Below, piece by piece: positions 6,357-7,744 of a stretch of DNA of 7,744 nucleotides. Every line of letters begins with the position of its first letter. Position 1 is the first letter of the stretch. Source of the DNA: DATDAH01 sp036525535 (lineage in GTDB: Bacteria > Actinomycetota > Acidimicrobiia > Acidimicrobiales > DATDAH01); NCBI GenBank assembly GCA_036525535.1, contig DATDAH010000178.1, positions 1 through 7,744 on the forward strand, given 5' to 3'. The notes beneath the pieces are model-generated. The model saw only the letters and a program-made list of their open reading frames with translations. It had not been told where the DNA came from and searched no databases. A program made the position numbers and the translations under genes.

Positions 6357-6388
6357 AAAGGCGTGGGCTTCGGCCCACGCCTTTTCTT
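6357..6388 (+). terminator. intrinsic terminator/attenuator in the rimP-nusA leader
   Basis: AAAGGCGTGGGC (6357-6368), loop TTCG (6369-6372) and GCCCACGCCTTT (6373-6384) form a perfect 12-bp stem with a stable UUCG-type tetraloop; G6356-T6385 could add a wobble pair. The 3' arm runs into TTTTCTT (6382-6388), the classical T-tract. It lies 72 nt after the stop of the TIGR03086 gene and only 21 nt before ATG of rimP, downstream of the likely -10 at 6323. It could end upstream read-through, act as an attenuator for rimP-nusA, or both. The ribosome binding site (6395-6401) lies just outside the stem. Confidence 0.85.
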
Positions 6389-6394
6389 ACGGTA

Positions 6395-6401
6395 GAGGAG
6401 G
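6395..6401 (+). promoter_or_regulatory. ribosome binding site of rimP
   Basis: GAGGAGG lies 8 nt upstream of ATG 6410 and decides this start over an earlier in-frame TTG at 6341, whose reading would pass through the terminator hairpin. Confidence 0.88.
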
Positions 6402-6409
6402 TACGAGCC

Positions 6410-6904
6410 ATGGCCACCGCGGATCGCGTGCGCGCCATCGTCGTGCCCCTGGCCGAAGAGCGCGGCCTCGACCTGTATGACGTCGAACAGCACCAGGCGA
6501 CCCTCCGGATCCTCGTGAGCAAGGAGGGGGGCATCGACATCGGGGCTCTCACCGAGCTCAGCCGGTCGATCTCCCGGGCCCTGGACGACGCCGATCCCGT
6601 GTCGGGCAAGTACACCCTCGAGGTGTCCAGCCCGGGCCTCGAGCGGCCCCTGCGCCGTCCCGACCACTTCACCGGAGCGGTCAACGACCGCATCACGGTG
6701 AAGACGGTCCCCGGGGCCGAGGGTGAGCGCCGGGTCACCGGCGTCCTCACCGCCGCCGACGAAGACGGCATCACCGTTCGCCCCGACGAGGGTCCGGATG
6801 CGGAGGAGCGACATCTCGACTACGACGAGATCGAAGCCGCCCGGACGCTGTTCGACTGGGGAACCACCACCAAGCCGACGACGAAGAAGAAGAAGGCCTC
6901 ATGA
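6410..6904 (+). CDS. rimP: ribosome maturation factor RimP
   Basis: RimP binds free 30S subunits and assists late maturation of the small ribosomal subunit. The 164-residue protein has the N-terminal alpha/beta domain (VRAIVVPLAEERGLDLYDVE, then LRILVSKEGGIDI and ELSRSISRALD) and the family signature LEVSSPGLERPL at about residues 68-79, followed by the C-terminal SH3-like barrel (DRITVKTVPG ... VTGVLTAADEDGITV, DEIEAARTLFDW). It ends in a Thr/Lys tail with four consecutive lysines. ATG 6410 has GAGGAGG 8 nt upstream. The stop overlaps the nusA start in ATGA (6901-6904), so the two are translationally coupled. The rimP-nusA order is widely conserved in bacteria, normally followed by infB. A strong terminator hairpin lies just upstream, suggesting attenuation. 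Confidence 0.96.
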   Translation: MATADRVRAIVVPLAEERGLDLYDVEQHQATLRILVSKEGGIDIGALTELSRSISRALDDADPVSGKYTLEVSSPGLERPLRRPDHFTGAVNDRITVKTVPGAEGERRVTGVLTAADEDGITVRPDEGPDAEERHLDYDEIEAARTLFDWGTTTKPTTKKKKAS

Positions 6905-7744
6905 GCGGAAACAACCTGGAGATGATGGAGGCGCTGCAGGCGCTGGCCGTCGACAAGGGCATCTCCGTCGACGACCTGCTCGCCGCCCTCGCCGACGCCC
7001 TCGAGTCGGCCTACAAGCGCACGCCCGGGGCCTACGAGTACTCGTGGGTCACCCTGGACCCCGACACCTTCGACATCCGCGTCTACGCCCAGGACCTGGA
7101 CGAGGATGGCGAGCCCGAGGGTGATGAGCTCGATGTCACCCCGGACGACTTCGGCCGCATCGCCGCCCAGACGGCGAAGCAGGTGATGATGCAGCGCATC
7201 CGCGAGGTCGAGCGGGACATGAAGTACGAGGAGTACGCCGGCCGGGAGGGCGACATCGTCACCGGCATGATCCAGCAGAGCGACCAGCGCTACACGCTGC
7301 TGGACCTCGGCCGGGTCGAGGCCCTGCTGCCCCAGGCCGAGCAGGTCCCCTACGAGCGTCCTGAGCCCAACTCGCGGGTCAAGGCCTACATCGTCGAGGT
7401 CCGCAAGACGGCCAAGGGCCCCCAGATCGTGGTCAGCCGCACCCATCCCGGCCTCATCAAGCGCCTGTTCGAGCTGGAGGTGCCCGAGATCGCCGACGGC
7501 ATCGTCGAGATCCGGGCCTGTGCCCGCGAGCCCGGCCACCGCACGAAGATCGCCGTCTGGTCCAACGACAACAACGTGGACCCGGTCGGGGCCTGTGTGG
7601 GCGCCCGGGGTGCCCGCGTGCGCATGGTCGTCAACGAGCTCAAGGGCGAGAAGATCGACATCGTCCCCTTCTCCGACGATGCCGCCGACTTCGTCATGAA
7701 GGCGCTGTCCCCGGCTCGGGTCAAGGAGGTGCGGATCCACGAGG
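6901..7744 (+). CDS. nusA: transcription termination/antitermination factor NusA, 3' end outside window
   Basis: NusA binds RNA polymerase and nascent RNA and controls pausing, termination and antitermination. The first 281 codons are present. The N-terminal RNAP-binding domain (about residues 1-110) begins MSGNNLEMMEAL and includes DKGISVDDLLAALADALESAYK and FGRIAAQTAKQVMMQRIRE. The S1 domain follows (about 115-185; REGDIVTGMI, LGRVEALLP, RVKAYIVEV, IVVSRTHPG). The linker into KH1 has VPEIADGIVEI and AREPGHRTKIAV, and KH1 shows DPVGACVGARGARV (D227 onward; GxxG loop 234-237). KH2 should follow beyond the edge. ATG 6901 overlaps the rimP stop by 4 nt, and AGAAGG (6891-6896), inside the RimP lysine-tail codons, can serve as ribosome binding site. 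The acidic stretch DEDGEPEGDELD in the N-terminal domain resembles the variable loop in actinobacterial NusA. Autoregulation through the leader terminator is plausible but not shown. Confidence 0.97.
   Translation, partial: MSGNNLEMMEALQALAVDKGISVDDLLAALADALESAYKRTPGAYEYSWVTLDPDTFDIRVYAQDLDEDGEPEGDELDVTPDDFGRIAAQTAKQVMMQRIREVERDMKYEEYAGREGDIVTGMIQQSDQRYTLLDLGRVEALLPQAEQVPYERPEPNSRVKAYIVEVRKTAKGPQIVVSRTHPGLIKRLFELEVPEIADGIVEIRACAREPGHRTKIAVWSNDNNVDPVGACVGARGARVRMVVNELKGEKIDIVPFSDDAADFVMKALSPARVKEVRIHE

Noticed and set aside
6337..6409. A tRNA or known riboswitch in the rimP leader, as tRNA genes precede rimP in some bacteria
   Set aside because: The stretch is too short and has no cloverleaf; it contains only the terminator hairpin and a small weak 5' stem.

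Overview
The window is a G+C-rich stretch of bacterial chromosome whose codons mostly end in G or C. It very probably comes from an actinobacterium, perhaps an uncultivated member of the class Acidimicrobiia. Three things point there: neighbouring M50 site-2 protease and ispG genes, a protein of the TIGR03086 family (related to mycothiol-dependent maleylpyruvate isomerases), and a rimP-nusA pair whose NusA N-terminus looks actinobacterial. The class is an inference from gene content; no rRNA or tRNA is present to confirm it.

Layout from left to right. (1) 1-1373, plus strand: an intramembrane zinc protease of the RseP/Rip type, cut at its 5' end by the window edge. (2) 1386-1437: a 52-nt, almost perfect palindrome in the gap before the next gene. 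(3) 1468-2682, plus: ispG, the [4Fe-4S] enzyme of the penultimate MEP isoprenoid step. (4) 2762-3220, minus: the ligand-binding half of a TetR-type regulator with no DNA-binding half. (5) 3211-3225: a perfect 15-bp operator-like palindrome, followed by a class I methyltransferase gene at 3256-4107, plus. (6) 4163-5575, plus: proS, a prolyl-tRNA synthetase of the short archaeal/eukaryotic-like type. (7) 5710-6285, plus: a TIGR03086/DinB-fold metalloprotein. (8) 6323-6409: a leader with a -10 element, a strong hairpin-plus-T-tract terminator and a good ribosome binding site. (9) 6410-6904: rimP, overlapping nusA by 4 nt; nusA runs off the right edge.

The backbone (site-2 protease, ispG, proS, rimP, nusA) is housekeeping: membrane-stress proteolysis, isoprenoid precursors, proline charging, 30S maturation and transcription elongation/termination. 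The TetR remnant with the methyltransferase, and the TIGR03086 gene, look like accessory genes set between these blocks.

The most interesting points are regulatory or structural. A factor-independent terminator lies between a probable promoter and the rimP-nusA start, where NusA itself could control read-through. The long palindrome before ispG is unexplained by any gene. The TetR-like gene has lost its helix-turn-helix half exactly at a divergent promoter region. I found no CRISPR array, insertion sequence, tRNA, phage gene or clearly new multi-gene system.
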